This document shows positions 36,843 through 45,663 of a DNA stretch of 64,000 bases, piece by piece. Position 1 is the stretch's first letter; each line of letters opens with the position of its first letter. The DNA is from Brevibacillus reuszeri (GTDB taxonomy: Bacteria > Bacillota > Bacilli > Brevibacillales > Brevibacillaceae). A program made the position numbers and the translations under genes. Below the pieces are notes generated by a model that made no database searches, had not been told where the DNA came from, and saw only the letters and a list, made by a program, of their open reading frames with translations. The DNA lies in contig NZ_BEXF01000009.1 of assembly GCF_002897295.1 (NCBI RefSeq), forward strand, positions 186,001 to 250,000, written 5' to 3'.

Positions 36843-38255
36843 TTATACGTCCAAATTGTATTTGGCCAGTCTTCTGATAAGTGAAGATTGGGTAATACCG
36901 AGAGCTTTCGCGGTCTTTCGCGTCGTTTTGTGCTCTTGATATGATTGAATGATTATCTTCTTCTCAATATCATGCAGGGTCTGTTTTAAGCATGCGGTTT
37001 GCGAGACAGAGAAGCTGTGAGCTTCCTTCTCTGCTTGTTCAAGGTAGCGCTTAGGTAGATCGGGGAGCGTGATTTCGTCTTGCTTGGACATGATGACGAG
37101 CTGTTCCAATACATTTTCCAGCTCTCGAATGTTCCCTGGCCAACGATATTGCTGTAGAGCATGAATCGCTTCATTGGTTAGCTTTCGATTCCGATTATAT
37201 TTGCTATTGAATTTCTGTAAATAAAAACAAAGCAGCGGAAAGATATCGTCCTGACGCTCGCGTAAAGGTGGGATTTGGATCGGTAGCACATTCAGCCGAT
37301 AAAACAAATCCGCACGAAACTTCCCTTGCTCCACGAGCATTTCCAGATCTTGATTGGTTGCAGCGATGATGCGGACATTTGCTTTCACAGTCTCGGAAGA
37401 ACCAATAGGCAAATAGGTTTTATTCTGCAGAAGTTGTAACAGCTTTGACTGAAGGGGGAGGGGCAGTTCGCTAACTTCATCTAAAAATAGCGTTCCTTTT
37501 TCAGCCATTTTCACCAAGCCTAACTTGCCATTGTTATTTGCGCCCGTAAACGCTCCTTTTTGATAACCGAATAACTCAGATTCCAGCAGCGCTTCGGGGA
37601 TCGCTGCGCAATTAATATGGATGAATGGATGACCTTGACGTTCACTCAGCTGATGAATGTGCTCAGCGACAACATTCTTGCCGACTCCTGTTTCTCCAGC
37701 AATCAGGACGGTTGTCTCCACATCAGAAACTTTCTCAATGAATTCCGTCAACGTGTCAAACGCTTTGCTTTTTCCGATGAAGGCATGCTCTTCCTTACCG
37801 AAATAGCTTTGCTTTACATTTGCTCGCCTCAATTCCCGAATGTAGCGCTCCAAAAGAAGCCGTATTTCATCGACTTCGGCTGGTGAACCCTCCAGCAGGA
37901 CTTTGTTAAAATCTGGTCCGTGCGCGATCACATACTGCGGTTCATTTTTTTGATTATAGAGAATATGAGCTGAAACCATATATTTTTTCCCGTTTTGCAT
38001 GCGCTGGACCAATGTGCTCTTTTTCTTCTGTTCAAGCGCTGTCCGAATAACGGAAGGGGAGAACATCCCATTTTGTTCTTGCTGAGACACGTTTATACCA
38101 ATCAGATCTTCCCGTTTTATTCCTATCATTTTTTCAACAGTTCTATTGATCCATAACGTATTGCCTTTATGATCGGCGATATGTACGCCACTATCAATCG
38201 TATCCAGGATTTGTAGAAAGTAGTCGGATTCCAATTCGAAATGGTGTGTATCCAA
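36843..38255 (-). CDS. Sigma-54-dependent PAS activator of the third unit
   Basis: 470 residues from a TTG start with GAGGAGG 8 nt upstream. One PAS domain (about 10-115) is followed by an AAA+ domain with Walker A GETGVGKN, GAFTGA and FLDEVSEL, and a C-terminal Fis-like HTH (RKTAKALGITQSSLIRRL). It is encoded convergently to the symporter-amidohydrolase unit, whose -24/-12 promoter is its likely target. Walker A has Asn where Glu/Thr is common, but ATP binding should be intact. Confidence 0.92.
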   Translation of the reverse strand: MDTHHFELESDYFLQILDTIDSGVHIADHKGNTLWINRTVEKMIGIKREDLIGINVSQQEQNGMFSPSVIRTALEQKKKSTLVQRMQNGKKYMVSAHILYNQKNEPQYVIAHGPDFNKVLLEGSPAEVDEIRLLLERYIRELRRANVKQSYFGKEEHAFIGKSKAFDTLTEFIEKVSDVETTVLIAGETGVGKNVVAEHIHQLSERQGHPFIHINCAAIPEALLESELFGYQKGAFTGANNNGKLGLVKMAEKGTLFLDEVSELPLPLQSKLLQLLQNKTYLPIGSSETVKANVRIIAATNQDLEMLVEQGKFRADLFYRLNVLPIQIPPLRERQDDIFPLLCFYLQKFNSKYNRNRKLTNEAIHALQQYRWPGNIRELENVLEQLVIMSKQDEITLPDLPKRYLEQAEKEAHSFSVSQTACLKQTLHDIEKKIIIQSYQEHKTTRKTAKALGITQSSLIRRLAKYNLDV

Positions 38256-38528
38256 AAGAAAACCTCCTCGATACAGAAATAGAAAGAGTCATATTTTTTT
38301 GAATCTTTAATCAGTATAGCATAGTGAAATTGATTGGACCTCTCTAAGGAACGGTTGTATTTGCTGGGCCCCGAACTCGAAATTTGCAATCACCGCATTT
38401 GGACAGTGGTGACATTCACATTTGTGATAAGATAAGAAAAAATATAAGACGTTATACTTAAAGAAGTGACGGCGAGTGAAAAGCAATCTTTTTTCTGCTT
38501 GAGCTTCTTTTAAACTAGAGGTGGCATC

Positions 38529-39095
38529 ATGTTAAAGCGGTTATTTGTTTCAGGATATAAAGCTCACGAGCTTGGTATCTTTAATGAAAAAAATCCGGGA
38601 TTAGCCATTATTAAGACAGCACTGAAGCGGGAACTCGTAAGATTTCTCGAGGAAGAATTGGAATGGGTTATCATATCAGGTCAACTCGGGGTAGAAATGT
38701 GGGCAGCCGAAACTGTTCTGGAATTAAAAAAGGAGTATCCACATCTAAAACTGGCGGTAATTACTCCTTTTTTGAATCAAGAGGAAAAGTGGAAGGAAGA
38801 GACCCAGGATTACTACCGAACTATTGTGATGCAAGCCGACTATATTAATAGTGTCTATCAAACACCTTACCAAGGAGTTTGGCAGCTTGGAGAGAAAGAC
38901 AAATTCCTGCTAGCTAATTCAGACGGTATCTTGTTAGTTTACGATGAAGAAAATGAAGGTTCCCCGAAGTTTTTAAGTAAGCTAGCCGCAAAAAAAGCGG
39001 AAATCGGCGATTATCAGTTGTTTCGAATTAACGCATATGATTTACAGAACATTGCAGAGGAACAACAGCAAGAATTATACAATGACTATTTCTAA
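38529..39095 (+). CDS. ypsA: YpsA-type SLOG-domain protein (UPF0398)
   Basis: 188 residues, UPF0398/DUF1273. The SLOG-fold signature VSGYKAHELGIF opens the protein, followed by ISGQLGVEMWAAE and the nucleotide-binding ADYINSVY...DGILLVYDEENEGSPK. In B. subtilis YpsA influences cell division and is needed for resistance to some stresses. It is a single gene with its own terminator (39102-39128). Confidence 0.92.
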   Translation: MLKRLFVSGYKAHELGIFNEKNPGLAIIKTALKRELVRFLEEELEWVIISGQLGVEMWAAETVLELKKEYPHLKLAVITPFLNQEEKWKEETQDYYRTIVMQADYINSVYQTPYQGVWQLGEKDKFLLANSDGILLVYDEENEGSPKFLSKLAAKKAEIGDYQLFRINAYDLQNIAEEQQQELYNDYF

Positions 39096-39101
39096 ACAAA
39101 G

Positions 39102-39128
39102 AAACCAGCTATGGAAAGCTGGTTTTTA
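39102..39128 (+). terminator. Terminator of ypsA
   Basis: AAACCAGCT (39102-39110) pairs with AGCTGGTTT (39117-39125), followed by T's. Confidence 0.85.
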
Positions 39129-39166
39129 TTCTTGTATAGTCGCTTAAAATAGAATGATCATATCTT

Positions 39167-40360
39167 TCAAGCGAATTTTCGTTCAACCATATAGGAAGCG
39201 ATCCCCAAAAGAAGAGCCAATCCTACGAGTACGGCACCGACCCATGGAAGGGAAGTGATTGCAAGATGAGTAATCACCCATCCCCCGATGAAAGCGCCAG
39301 CTGCATTTCCTAGATTACCAGCAGAATGACTGGAGGTAGAGGCAAGAGCTGGTGCTTGCTCTGCTAGGCTCATCACCCGTACTTGCAGCCCGGGAAAGAC
39401 TGCGAAAGAAGCAGCTCCCCATAGAAAGATGGTCACGACGGCAGCTATTGGACTATATATGGTAAACGTAAAAAGGGTGAGGATGATACAAACAGCAAAG
39501 TATAGACCTAGTATGGAAGGCATCAGCTTCCAATCGGCCAGCTTACCGCCAACGATATTTCCAATGGTCACCCCGCAGCCGAAGAGGACAAGAATCCATG
39601 TCACATGATATTCTGCGAATCCAGTAACTTTTATAAGTAGTGGCGCAATATAAGTAAATACGGTGAATAGCCCTGCGTTTCCTAGTGCACCGATAAGGAG
39701 GTACAGAAGGAGCTTTGGCTTGACAAGAGCGGTGATTTGCCCAATCATGCTCCCCGCTTTTTCTTGACGGGTTTGCGGTACGAAAATAAGAATGCCAATC
39801 AATGCGATGATTCCCATAATGGCAATAGAACCGAACGAGGATCGCCAGCCCATGTGTTGACCGATAAACGTCCCCAGAGGAACACCTATAATATTGGCAA
39901 TCGTCAGACCTGCCATCATTATGGAAACGGCACTCGCACGTTTATGGGGAGGCACAAGATTGGAGGCGACGACAGCACCTACACCAAAAAATGTCCCATG
40001 CGTCAGCGCAGTTAGCATACGTGCCGCCATCAATATAGCGTAGTTTGGAGCAAAAACTGAGATTCCGTTGCCGAGAATAAAGAGAACCATAAGCAGACAT
40101 AGTAATCTCTTTTGGGGGATTCGATTAGTAAGGATTGTCATGATAGGCGCACCGACAGCTACCCCAAGAGCATACATGGTAATCAGTTGGCCTGCAGATG
40201 AGATACTGACTTGTAAATCTTCAGCTACATTTGGTAAGAGACCCATTATGACAAATTCAGTCATCCCGATGGAAAAAGAACCTAGTGTAAGAGAGAGTAA
40301 GGAGATAGAAAACGATTCCTTCTTAGCTTGTTCCTTAGAAGTGAGGTGAGATAGCTCCAT
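39167..40360 (-). CDS. MFS exporter, AraJ/YdhP-like
   Basis: About 397 residues from ATG 40358-40360; a longer TTG start at 40420 is possible. Twelve membrane helices and the drug:H+ antiporter pattern are visible (GMTEFVIMGLLPNVAEDL, LTALTHGTFFGVGAV with the TM5-type motif, GVPLGTFIGQHMGWR). Such proteins export sugars, arabinose analogues or drugs. No RBS of good spacing was found, so the start is uncertain. Confidence 0.88.
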   Translation of the reverse strand: MELSHLTSKEQAKKESFSISLLSLTLGSFSIGMTEFVIMGLLPNVAEDLQVSISSAGQLITMYALGVAVGAPIMTILTNRIPQKRLLCLLMVLFILGNGISVFAPNYAILMAARMLTALTHGTFFGVGAVVASNLVPPHKRASAVSIMMAGLTIANIIGVPLGTFIGQHMGWRSSFGSIAIMGIIALIGILIFVPQTRQEKAGSMIGQITALVKPKLLLYLLIGALGNAGLFTVFTYIAPLLIKVTGFAEYHVTWILVLFGCGVTIGNIVGGKLADWKLMPSILGLYFAVCIILTLFTFTIYSPIAAVVTIFLWGAASFAVFPGLQVRVMSLAEQAPALASTSSHSAGNLGNAAGAFIGGWVITHLAITSLPWVGAVLVGLALLLGIASYMVERKFA

Positions 40361-40608
40361 AAATGGAATACAACCTTTCTGCAGTTTATGTGGCTTGAAT
40401 TTTGGATTAATAAGACCCAAGCGAAATGGGGATAGCCACTACCGCTGATCATACCGTCAGGGGTATTAATTATGCCAGTAAATTTCGGCAGAGACATACA
40501 ATTTTATAACATTTTTAAACATAAAGGTAGAGCTAATGGTGTAATTTATGCTGAAACAGCGTGATATTGAGATACCATCCCGTTTTCACGCGAATTTATG
40601 TGTAGGGA

Positions 40609-40640
40609 AAAGGCGCCGCATGGATACCGGTGCCTTCATA
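40609..40640 (-). terminator. Terminator of the alpha/beta hydrolase gene
   Basis: On the minus strand AAGGCACCG pairs with CGGCGCCTT (one G-U pair), followed by T's. It lies 30 nt after the hydrolase stop. Confidence 0.65.
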
Positions 40641-40669
40641 TACCTCTGAATTCAACTTTTTTCTGTCTA

Positions 40670-41554
40670 TCATTTATCTAAAAATCTCAGTACACGTCCA
40701 TTAATGTATTCTGGCTGTTCCATCGACAAAACGTGGCCGGCATTTTTAACGATTTCCGCTTCAATACCGGGAACAAAAGTTGAAGCACGTTTTAAAGCAG
40801 ATTGTGGGTCATAAATGACTTCGTGCTCGCTAAGTAACAAGAGAATAGGAATTTTTACTGATTTTAATTCTTCGTCAGTGAAAACATACGGAAATCCATC
40901 AACTTTAGGTTTGGGATTTCTTAATTCATCCTCCCACATAACTCCAGCATGAAACTGCTTTGCAAAATTCGGGTGTAACTCGTATCGCTCTCCCATCATC
41001 CACTGTAAAAAATCACTAACGCCGTTAGGCTGAACAAGGCCAAGTGCGTATTTGTAGAAATCTGGATGAAAGGATACGAATGTTTCCGCAGGACTAAGTA
41101 ATGCTGCCTTCTCCACTCGCTCTGCTGCACGTAAAACAAAATTCATTACATGAAGCCCACCAAGCGAAAGTCCAACCATATTTGCCTTTTTGATACCCAG
41201 ATTGTCAAACACATCAAGAAGCCAGTCGGCGTAACCAGTTCTGGTACCATTTAAATCCTCAGGAATACTTTTGTTCTTATCACCCATGATATCAATTGCG
41301 TAGGTCCGGTATTTGCTGCTCCAATCAGCAATATTTGGATACCACATGGTGGAGCTAAACAATGCTCCATGAAGCAATACGAGTGGTGGTGCATCCTTTG
41401 GTCCACTTGCAATGATATGTGTTTGACCGAAACGGGAGGATACATAAAATGCTTCATAATCGACTGGCCAAAGAGCAAGGCTTTCTTCATAGGTTTGATA
41501 ATAGTGAATGCCGCTGTTACTTAGTGATGGAATGCTCGATGCATGGTTAGACAT
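40670..41554 (-). CDS. Alpha/beta-hydrolase
   Basis: 294 residues. The oxyanion-hole LLHGALFSS, nucleophile elbow GLSLGG, acid region LSEHEVIYDP and C-terminal catalytic His in NAGHVLSMEQPEYI are all in order. The RBS TAGGAGGAA precedes ATG 41552-41554. Substrate unknown; it resembles small esterases/carboxylesterases. Its promoter overlaps a palindrome, so it is probably repressed. Confidence 0.9.
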   Translation of the reverse strand: MSNHASSIPSLSNSGIHYYQTYEESLALWPVDYEAFYVSSRFGQTHIIASGPKDAPPLVLLHGALFSSTMWYPNIADWSSKYRTYAIDIMGDKNKSIPEDLNGTRTGYADWLLDVFDNLGIKKANMVGLSLGGLHVMNFVLRAAERVEKAALLSPAETFVSFHPDFYKYALGLVQPNGVSDFLQWMMGERYELHPNFAKQFHAGVMWEDELRNPKPKVDGFPYVFTDEELKSVKIPILLLLSEHEVIYDPQSALKRASTFVPGIEAEIVKNAGHVLSMEQPEYINGRVLRFLDK

Positions 41555-41636
41555 ACAATTCTTCCTCCTAATCGTGTTTATAATGATGTGTAAATAAATT
41601 TGGGAATCTGAATTTTACTAATACAGACTTTTTAAA

Positions 41637-41665
41637 AATATAATACAGTATTAAAAAAGTGTCAA
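41637..41665 (-). promoter_or_regulatory. Promoter with embedded operator palindrome
   Basis: On the minus strand TTGACA (41660-41665) and TATATT (41637-41642) are 17 nt apart. A perfect 13-nt palindrome TAATACTGTATTA (41641-41653) lies inside the spacer and touches the -10. This suits a TetR- or MarR-type repressor of the hydrolase. No regulator gene is adjacent. Confidence 0.6.
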
Positions 41666-41753
41666 TTAATCGTTTTATTATAGAGAAAAATACGATTGTA
41701 ACAGATAAATTATTTGTATATAACAGTTCGTTCTCGTTGAAGATGGCTGGCAT

Positions 41754-42046
41754 CGATCCTGTACATACACTTGATTCATCGGCTAAGTCGTTTAATTAGG
41801 AGATGTTAACCGAAGAAGGCAGACCGAGGGGCGGACCGATAATGAAATGGTTGTAAGACCAGGGTGTTAAATTTTAGGGACTGGATGATAGGTGCAGCTT
41901 CGGGTGGCTTTTCCGTACCCAGAGTGAACCCTTGATCGAACCTTTGCTTGGTATAACGCCATTAACCTGTGGGACATTCAAGGGGTGCATGGCAAAAGTT
42001 CTACAGTTCTGACCGGTTAAGCTAATGGATAACGTAGGTCACCAGC
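41754..42046. other. Intergenic region, no gene seen
   Basis: About 290 nt between the hydrolase promoter and the ilv promoter. No reading frame or hairpin with a clear role was found. Confidence 0.5.
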
Positions 42047-42076
42047 TTGACAAAAATGATTTCTAAAAATTATAAT
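42047..42076 (+). promoter_or_regulatory. Promoter of the ilvBN leader
   Basis: Consensus -35 TTGACA (42047-42052) and -10 TATAAT (42071-42076) with an 18-nt spacer, placed about 45 nt before the first T-box. Confidence 0.88.
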
Positions 42077-42112
42077 CAATTCTAACAATAGCAAGAGAAC
42101 TTTTTCTAATAG

Positions 42113-42445
42113 ATGGCGTAGAAGAGGACAAGTAGAATCAGGCTCTAATGCAAGAGAGCCGTCCCATGTGCTGAAAGGACGGTCATTACCCTTATTCGAA
42201 TATCACCTCTGAGCCTTGTCTGCGAACGACAAACTTCTGTAGCAGTAGTGGACAACGACGTGGTTCTCGTTACTGAACCGAAGTCTGAACTGACGAACAG
42301 TCAGGGACGATCTTCTTAAGTCCGCCCTTTGAAAAAGGCGGAAAAGCTGAGTGGTACCGCGAGACTCTCGCCTCAGCAACCAATTGGTCGCACATTGGAT
42401 GAATTTCAATGTCGCCTTTGGTTGCGTGAGGCGGGAGTTTTTTAG
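42113..42445 (+). promoter_or_regulatory. T-box riboswitch 1 (ilvBN)
   Basis: A complete T-box leader: stem I region, a specifier loop with GAA-TATCACC in which ATC (Ile) lies at 42202-42204 followed by A, the T-box bulge TGAGTGGTACCGCG (42349-42361) and a terminator CTCGCCTCAG/CTGAGGCGGG-like stem with T-run near 42428-42443. Uncharged tRNA-Ile should stabilise the antiterminator. It is the first of three tandem copies. Confidence 0.92.
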
Positions 42446-42463
42446 TGGAAAGGATGACGGTTC

Positions 42464-42550
42464 ATGATTGATGGAGAAATTGAGATTATCCTACTAAAAT
42501 TCATAGATGAAAAAATAGCGTTGAAGAGGACAAGTAGAATCAGGCTCTAA
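42464..42550 (+). CDS. Candidate leader peptide between T-box 1 and 2
   Basis: 28 codons starting MIDGEIEIILLKF and ending RIRL, rich in Ile (7) and Leu (4). AAAGGA lies about 9 nt upstream. It overlaps the start of T-box 2. An exact copy lies 410 nt further on. It may act as a branched-chain amino acid-sensitive leader peptide, or merely be a by-product of the duplicated sequence. Confidence 0.35.
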   Translation: MIDGEIEIILLKFIDEKIALKRTSRIRL

Positions 42551-42848
42551 TGCAAGAGAGCTGTCCCGTGAGCTGAAAGGACGGTCATTACCCTTATTCG
42601 AATATCACCTCTGAGCTTTGTCTGCGAACGACATACTTTGTAGCAGTAGTGGACAACGACATGGTTCTCGTTACTGAACCAAGGTCTGAACTGACAATCA
42701 GTCAGGAACGATCTTTCTTAGTCCGCCTTTTGTAACAGTGGCGGAGAAGCTGAGTGGTACCGCGAAACTCTCGCCTCAGCAACCAATCGGTCGAACATTG
42801 GATGAAATTCAATGTCATCGCTTGGTTGTGTGAGGCGGGAGTTTTTTT
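42523..42848 (+). promoter_or_regulatory. T-box riboswitch 2 (ilvBN)
   Basis: Near-identical to T-box 3. Specifier ATC at 42604-42606, T-box TGAGTGGTACCGCG at 42751-42764 and its own terminator (CTCGCCTCAG...GAGGCGGGAG, T-run). Confidence 0.92.
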
Positions 42849-42873
42849 GAAAGTTTAGAAAGGATGACGGTTC

Positions 42874-42960
42874 ATGATTGATGGAGAAATTGAGATTATC
42901 CTACTAAAATTCATAGATGAAAAAATAGCGTTGAAGAGGACAAGTAGAATCAGGCTCTAA
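42874..42960 (+). CDS. Candidate leader peptide between T-box 2 and 3
   Basis: Same 28-codon sequence as 42464-42550 with the same upstream AAAGGATGA. Its exact conservation could reflect recent duplication of the whole unit. Confidence 0.35.
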   Translation: MIDGEIEIILLKFIDEKIALKRTSRIRL

Positions 42961-43259
42961 TGCAAGAGAGCTGTCCCGTGAGCTGAAAGGACGGTCATTA
43001 CCCTTATTCGAATATCACCTCTGAGCTTTGTCTGCGAACGACACAATTGTGTATCAGTAGTGGACAACGACATGGTTCTCGTTACTGAACCGAGGTCTGA
43101 ACTGACAATCAGTCAGGGACGATCTTTTTAAGTCCGCCTTTTGTAACAGTGGCGGAGAAGCTGGGTGGTACCGCGAAACTCTCGCCTCAGCAACCAATCG
43201 GTCGTACATTGGATCAAATTCAATGTCATCGTATGGTTGTCTGAGGCGGGAGTTTTTTT
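42925..43259 (+). promoter_or_regulatory. T-box riboswitch 3 (ilvBN)
   Basis: Specifier ATC at 43014-43016, T-box GGGTGGTACCGCG at about 43163-43175 and terminator ending at the T-run 43253-43259, directly before ilvB. The last of three serial switches that must all be read through. Confidence 0.92.
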
Positions 43260-43304
43260 ATTAAATAACCCAAATTAAACATTTGAAGGGGATGATGACC
43301 AAGT

Positions 43305-45011
43305 ATGGAACAATCAAAAAACGATGCCAACGTGGAAATGACAGGTGCCAAGAAAGTAATTGAGACCTTGAAACAATTAGGGGTTGATACCGTATTTGGC
43401 TACCCGGGCGGGGCGATTTTACCGATTTATGATGCCCTGTATCAAAGCGGGATTCGACACATTTTGACCAGGCACGAACAAGCAGCAATCCACGCTGCAG
43501 AAGGGTACGCCAAGTCGACCGGGAGAGTTGGGACAGTCATTGCCACCTCAGGTCCAGGAGCGACGAATCTGGTAACAGGTATTGCAGACGCCTATATGGA
43601 TTCCGTTCCGCTTGTAGTCATAACAGGCCAGGTTGCCTCCTCATTCATCGGTACAGACGCATTTCAAGAGGTGGATGTTATCGGAATCACGGCACCAGTG
43701 ACGAAATATAGCTTTCAGGCGCGGACTCCGGAAGAACTGCCAAGCTTGCTTGCGGAAGCGTACCAGATTGCTTCAACGGGTAGACCAGGTCCGGTACTTA
43801 TTGATATCCCAAAGGACATCGCGAGTACCCGTTGCATGTACCAAACTTCCTTACCTGCGACGACACGAATCAAGCAAGAAATATCTGAAATCGATAGGGA
43901 TCAAATGGAAGCGATCCGTCGGACAATCTCACAGGCAAAACGACCGCTTCTTTACATCGGTGGAGGAATTGTAAGTGGTAACGCTTCCGAGGAATTACTC
44001 CATTTTGCCAAGGAAACCGGCATCCCAGTCTGCTCGACATTGATGGGATTGGGAGCGTATCCTCCTGATGAGCCCTTGTTCCTTGGGATGTTGGGTATGC
44101 ATGGAACGTATGCCGCCAATATGGCTGTGTATCATTGTGATCTCTTGTTAGCATTTGGTGTTCGTTTTGATGACCGGGTTACAGGGAAACTAGAGAGATT
44201 TTCTCCACACTCTACAAAAATTCACATCGATATTGACCCATCTGAACTGAGTAAAATCGTTCCTGCTGACTATGCACTGGTGTGCGATGTGAAAACAGCT
44301 CTACAAGCTTTGTTACTACCTTTTCCAACCCCTGATTGTGAGAATTGGAGAATGCAGGTGCAGCAGTGGGCGCAAGAGTATCCACTTTCGTATGATCAGG
44401 ATCAAGATGGTGCATTGAAGCCACAATTCGTCATTGATTTGTTGAGCAAGATCACGAATGGAAATGCAATCGTCACAACCGAAGTAGGACAGCACCAGAT
44501 GTGGGCGGCACACTTTTACCGTGCTAAGAAGCCTCGAACGTTTCTTACATCCGGAGGACTCGGTACGATGGGATTTGGCTTTCCTGCCGCGATAGGCGCT
44601 CAAATCGCTAAACCTGAATCAACCGTTGTTTGTGTCGCAGGAGACGCCTCTTTTCAGATGAATATTCAGGAATTGCAGACAATTGCCGAGCTAGACATTC
44701 CTGTGAAGGTATTTATTATCAATAATCGCTTCCTTGGAATGGTTAGGCAGTGGCAGGAAATGTTTTATGAAAATCGTTTGTCAGAGTCACAGATAGGTGG
44801 GCCAGACTTTGTCAAGGTAGCTGAGGCGTTTCGTGTGAAAGGATTACGAGCCGAAACGAGGGCAGATGCGGTACTTGTCATCCAAGAAGCCCTAGCTCAT
44901 CCGGGCCCTGTCGTTGTCGATTTCTTGGTAGAAGAGAGCGAGAATGTGTTTCCCATGGTACCACCAGGCAAAGCAAATAGCGAATTAATCATGAAAGGGT
45001 GGGAAGAATGA
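43305..45011 (+). CDS. ilvB: Acetolactate synthase large subunit
   Basis: 568 residues, the thiamine-diphosphate enzyme that makes 2-acetolactate or 2-aceto-2-hydroxybutyrate for valine/leucine/isoleucine synthesis. Motifs: the N-terminal GYPGGAILPIYDAL, the cofactor-activating Glu in RHEQAAIHAAEGYAKSTG, and the GDASFQMN...NN metal/ThDP motif. The RBS is weak or distant (AAGGGG about 14 nt). It follows three tandem isoleucine-type T-boxes and overlaps ilvN by 4 nt. No ilvC, ilvD or leu genes follow, so this is a separate, probably second, ilvBN unit. Confidence 0.95.
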   Translation: MEQSKNDANVEMTGAKKVIETLKQLGVDTVFGYPGGAILPIYDALYQSGIRHILTRHEQAAIHAAEGYAKSTGRVGTVIATSGPGATNLVTGIADAYMDSVPLVVITGQVASSFIGTDAFQEVDVIGITAPVTKYSFQARTPEELPSLLAEAYQIASTGRPGPVLIDIPKDIASTRCMYQTSLPATTRIKQEISEIDRDQMEAIRRTISQAKRPLLYIGGGIVSGNASEELLHFAKETGIPVCSTLMGLGAYPPDEPLFLGMLGMHGTYAANMAVYHCDLLLAFGVRFDDRVTGKLERFSPHSTKIHIDIDPSELSKIVPADYALVCDVKTALQALLLPFPTPDCENWRMQVQQWAQEYPLSYDQDQDGALKPQFVIDLLSKITNGNAIVTTEVGQHQMWAAHFYRAKKPRTFLTSGGLGTMGFGFPAAIGAQIAKPESTVVCVAGDASFQMNIQELQTIAELDIPVKVFIINNRFLGMVRQWQEMFYENRLSESQIGGPDFVKVAEAFRVKGLRAETRADAVLVIQEALAHPGPVVVDFLVEESENVFPMVPPGKANSELIMKGWEE

Positions 45012-45253
45012 ACGAACAAACGATACAAATGATGGTGGTCAATCACCCAGCAACTTTTCTGCGAATCCTGGGTGTATATTCTCGTCGAGGAATTCAGATT
45101 GATCGTATGTCTATAAATAGAGCGGATCAACAGCATCTATCCAACGTAAGCATTACCGTCCAATGCGACTCCAGCATGATTGATCACCTCAGCAAGCAGT
45201 TAGAAAAGCAAGTTGACGTGATTAGCGTTTTCAAATGCTCTGACCCATCTTAA
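45008..45253 (+). CDS. ilvN: Acetolactate synthase small (regulatory) subunit, short form
   Basis: 81 residues from an ATG overlapping the ilvB stop (ATGA). It is a single ACT domain (HPATFLRILGVYSRRGIQIDRMSI), the IlvM-like short form that lacks the C-terminal domain of full IlvN (about 160 residues). It should confer valine-type feedback control or stabilise the large subunit. Confidence 0.85.
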   Translation: MNEQTIQMMVVNHPATFLRILGVYSRRGIQIDRMSINRADQQHLSNVSITVQCDSSMIDHLSKQLEKQVDVISVFKCSDPS

Positions 45254-45288
45254 AAACAACTTTTAGTTCCATACCCTTCTCTTTATAA

Positions 45289-45317
45289 TTGTAATGTAAA
45301 AGCCAGTATGCTAAAAT
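45289..45317 (+). promoter_or_regulatory. Promoter of attenuator copy B
   Basis: TTGTAA (45289-45294), 17-nt spacer, TAAAAT (45312-45317), extended -10 TATG. Same layout as copy A at 17483. Confidence 0.8.
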
Positions 45318-45322
45318 TTTGC

Positions 45323-45537
45323 TGACACTTAACGAATGGAGTTGAAGAGGGTAATGTAATATTCCTTGCCGCTTTTTTAAAGAATAAAGCATGGTTTTAT
45401 TCTTTGTTGGCAAGTTAGTTACCTTATTCTTTTTCACTCAGAAAATATATCCTTTTTACCCTGTACTGGGTTGGATGTGCCGTATTTTTTGAGCTATAAG
45501 AAAGGTAACTTTCTTGTAGCTCTTTTTATTTTGACAA
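45323..45537 (+). ncRNA. Attenuator leader RNA, copy B (upstream of CD3324/L4-paralogue locus)
   Basis: Second copy of the element at 17517-17737. It keeps the ATG TAA mini-ORF (45354-45359; TTG-started MKRVM from 45342), CTTGCC/GGCAAG hairpin, AGTTACCTT (45417-45425), and the 14-bp terminator (45491-45522, GTAA loop, T-run). Terminator differences between copies preserve pairing (C-G becomes U-G). AAGGTAACT (45502-45510) can again pair with AGTTACCTT to open the terminator. This conserved alternative structure suggests regulated antitermination. Confidence 0.75.
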
Positions 45538-45600
45538 GTAATCATACTGCATTTTTACCCAGTGTGGTTGCGGGTATCAATCTATAAAGGAGAATGAATT

Positions 45601-45663
45601 TTGTCTCATAAAAATATTACAATCACCCATGTTCCATTCCATGCAAAGACAGATATGTGGTGA
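45601..45663 (+). CDS. Candidate leader peptide before the CD3324-like gene
   Basis: 20 codons, SHKNITITHVPFHAKTDMW, from TTG 45601 with AAGGAG 8 nt upstream. The stop codon falls inside the loop of a 12-bp perfect hairpin (45636-45677). Ribosome position on this peptide would decide whether the hairpin forms, a classic translation-attenuator layout. Small size and TTG start keep confidence moderate. Confidence 0.4.
   Translation: MSHKNITITHVPFHAKTDMW

Noticed and set aside
42113..43259. CRISPR-like array from the 400-nt repeats
   Set aside because: Repeat units are about 400 nt, not 25-40, and each is a complete T-box.
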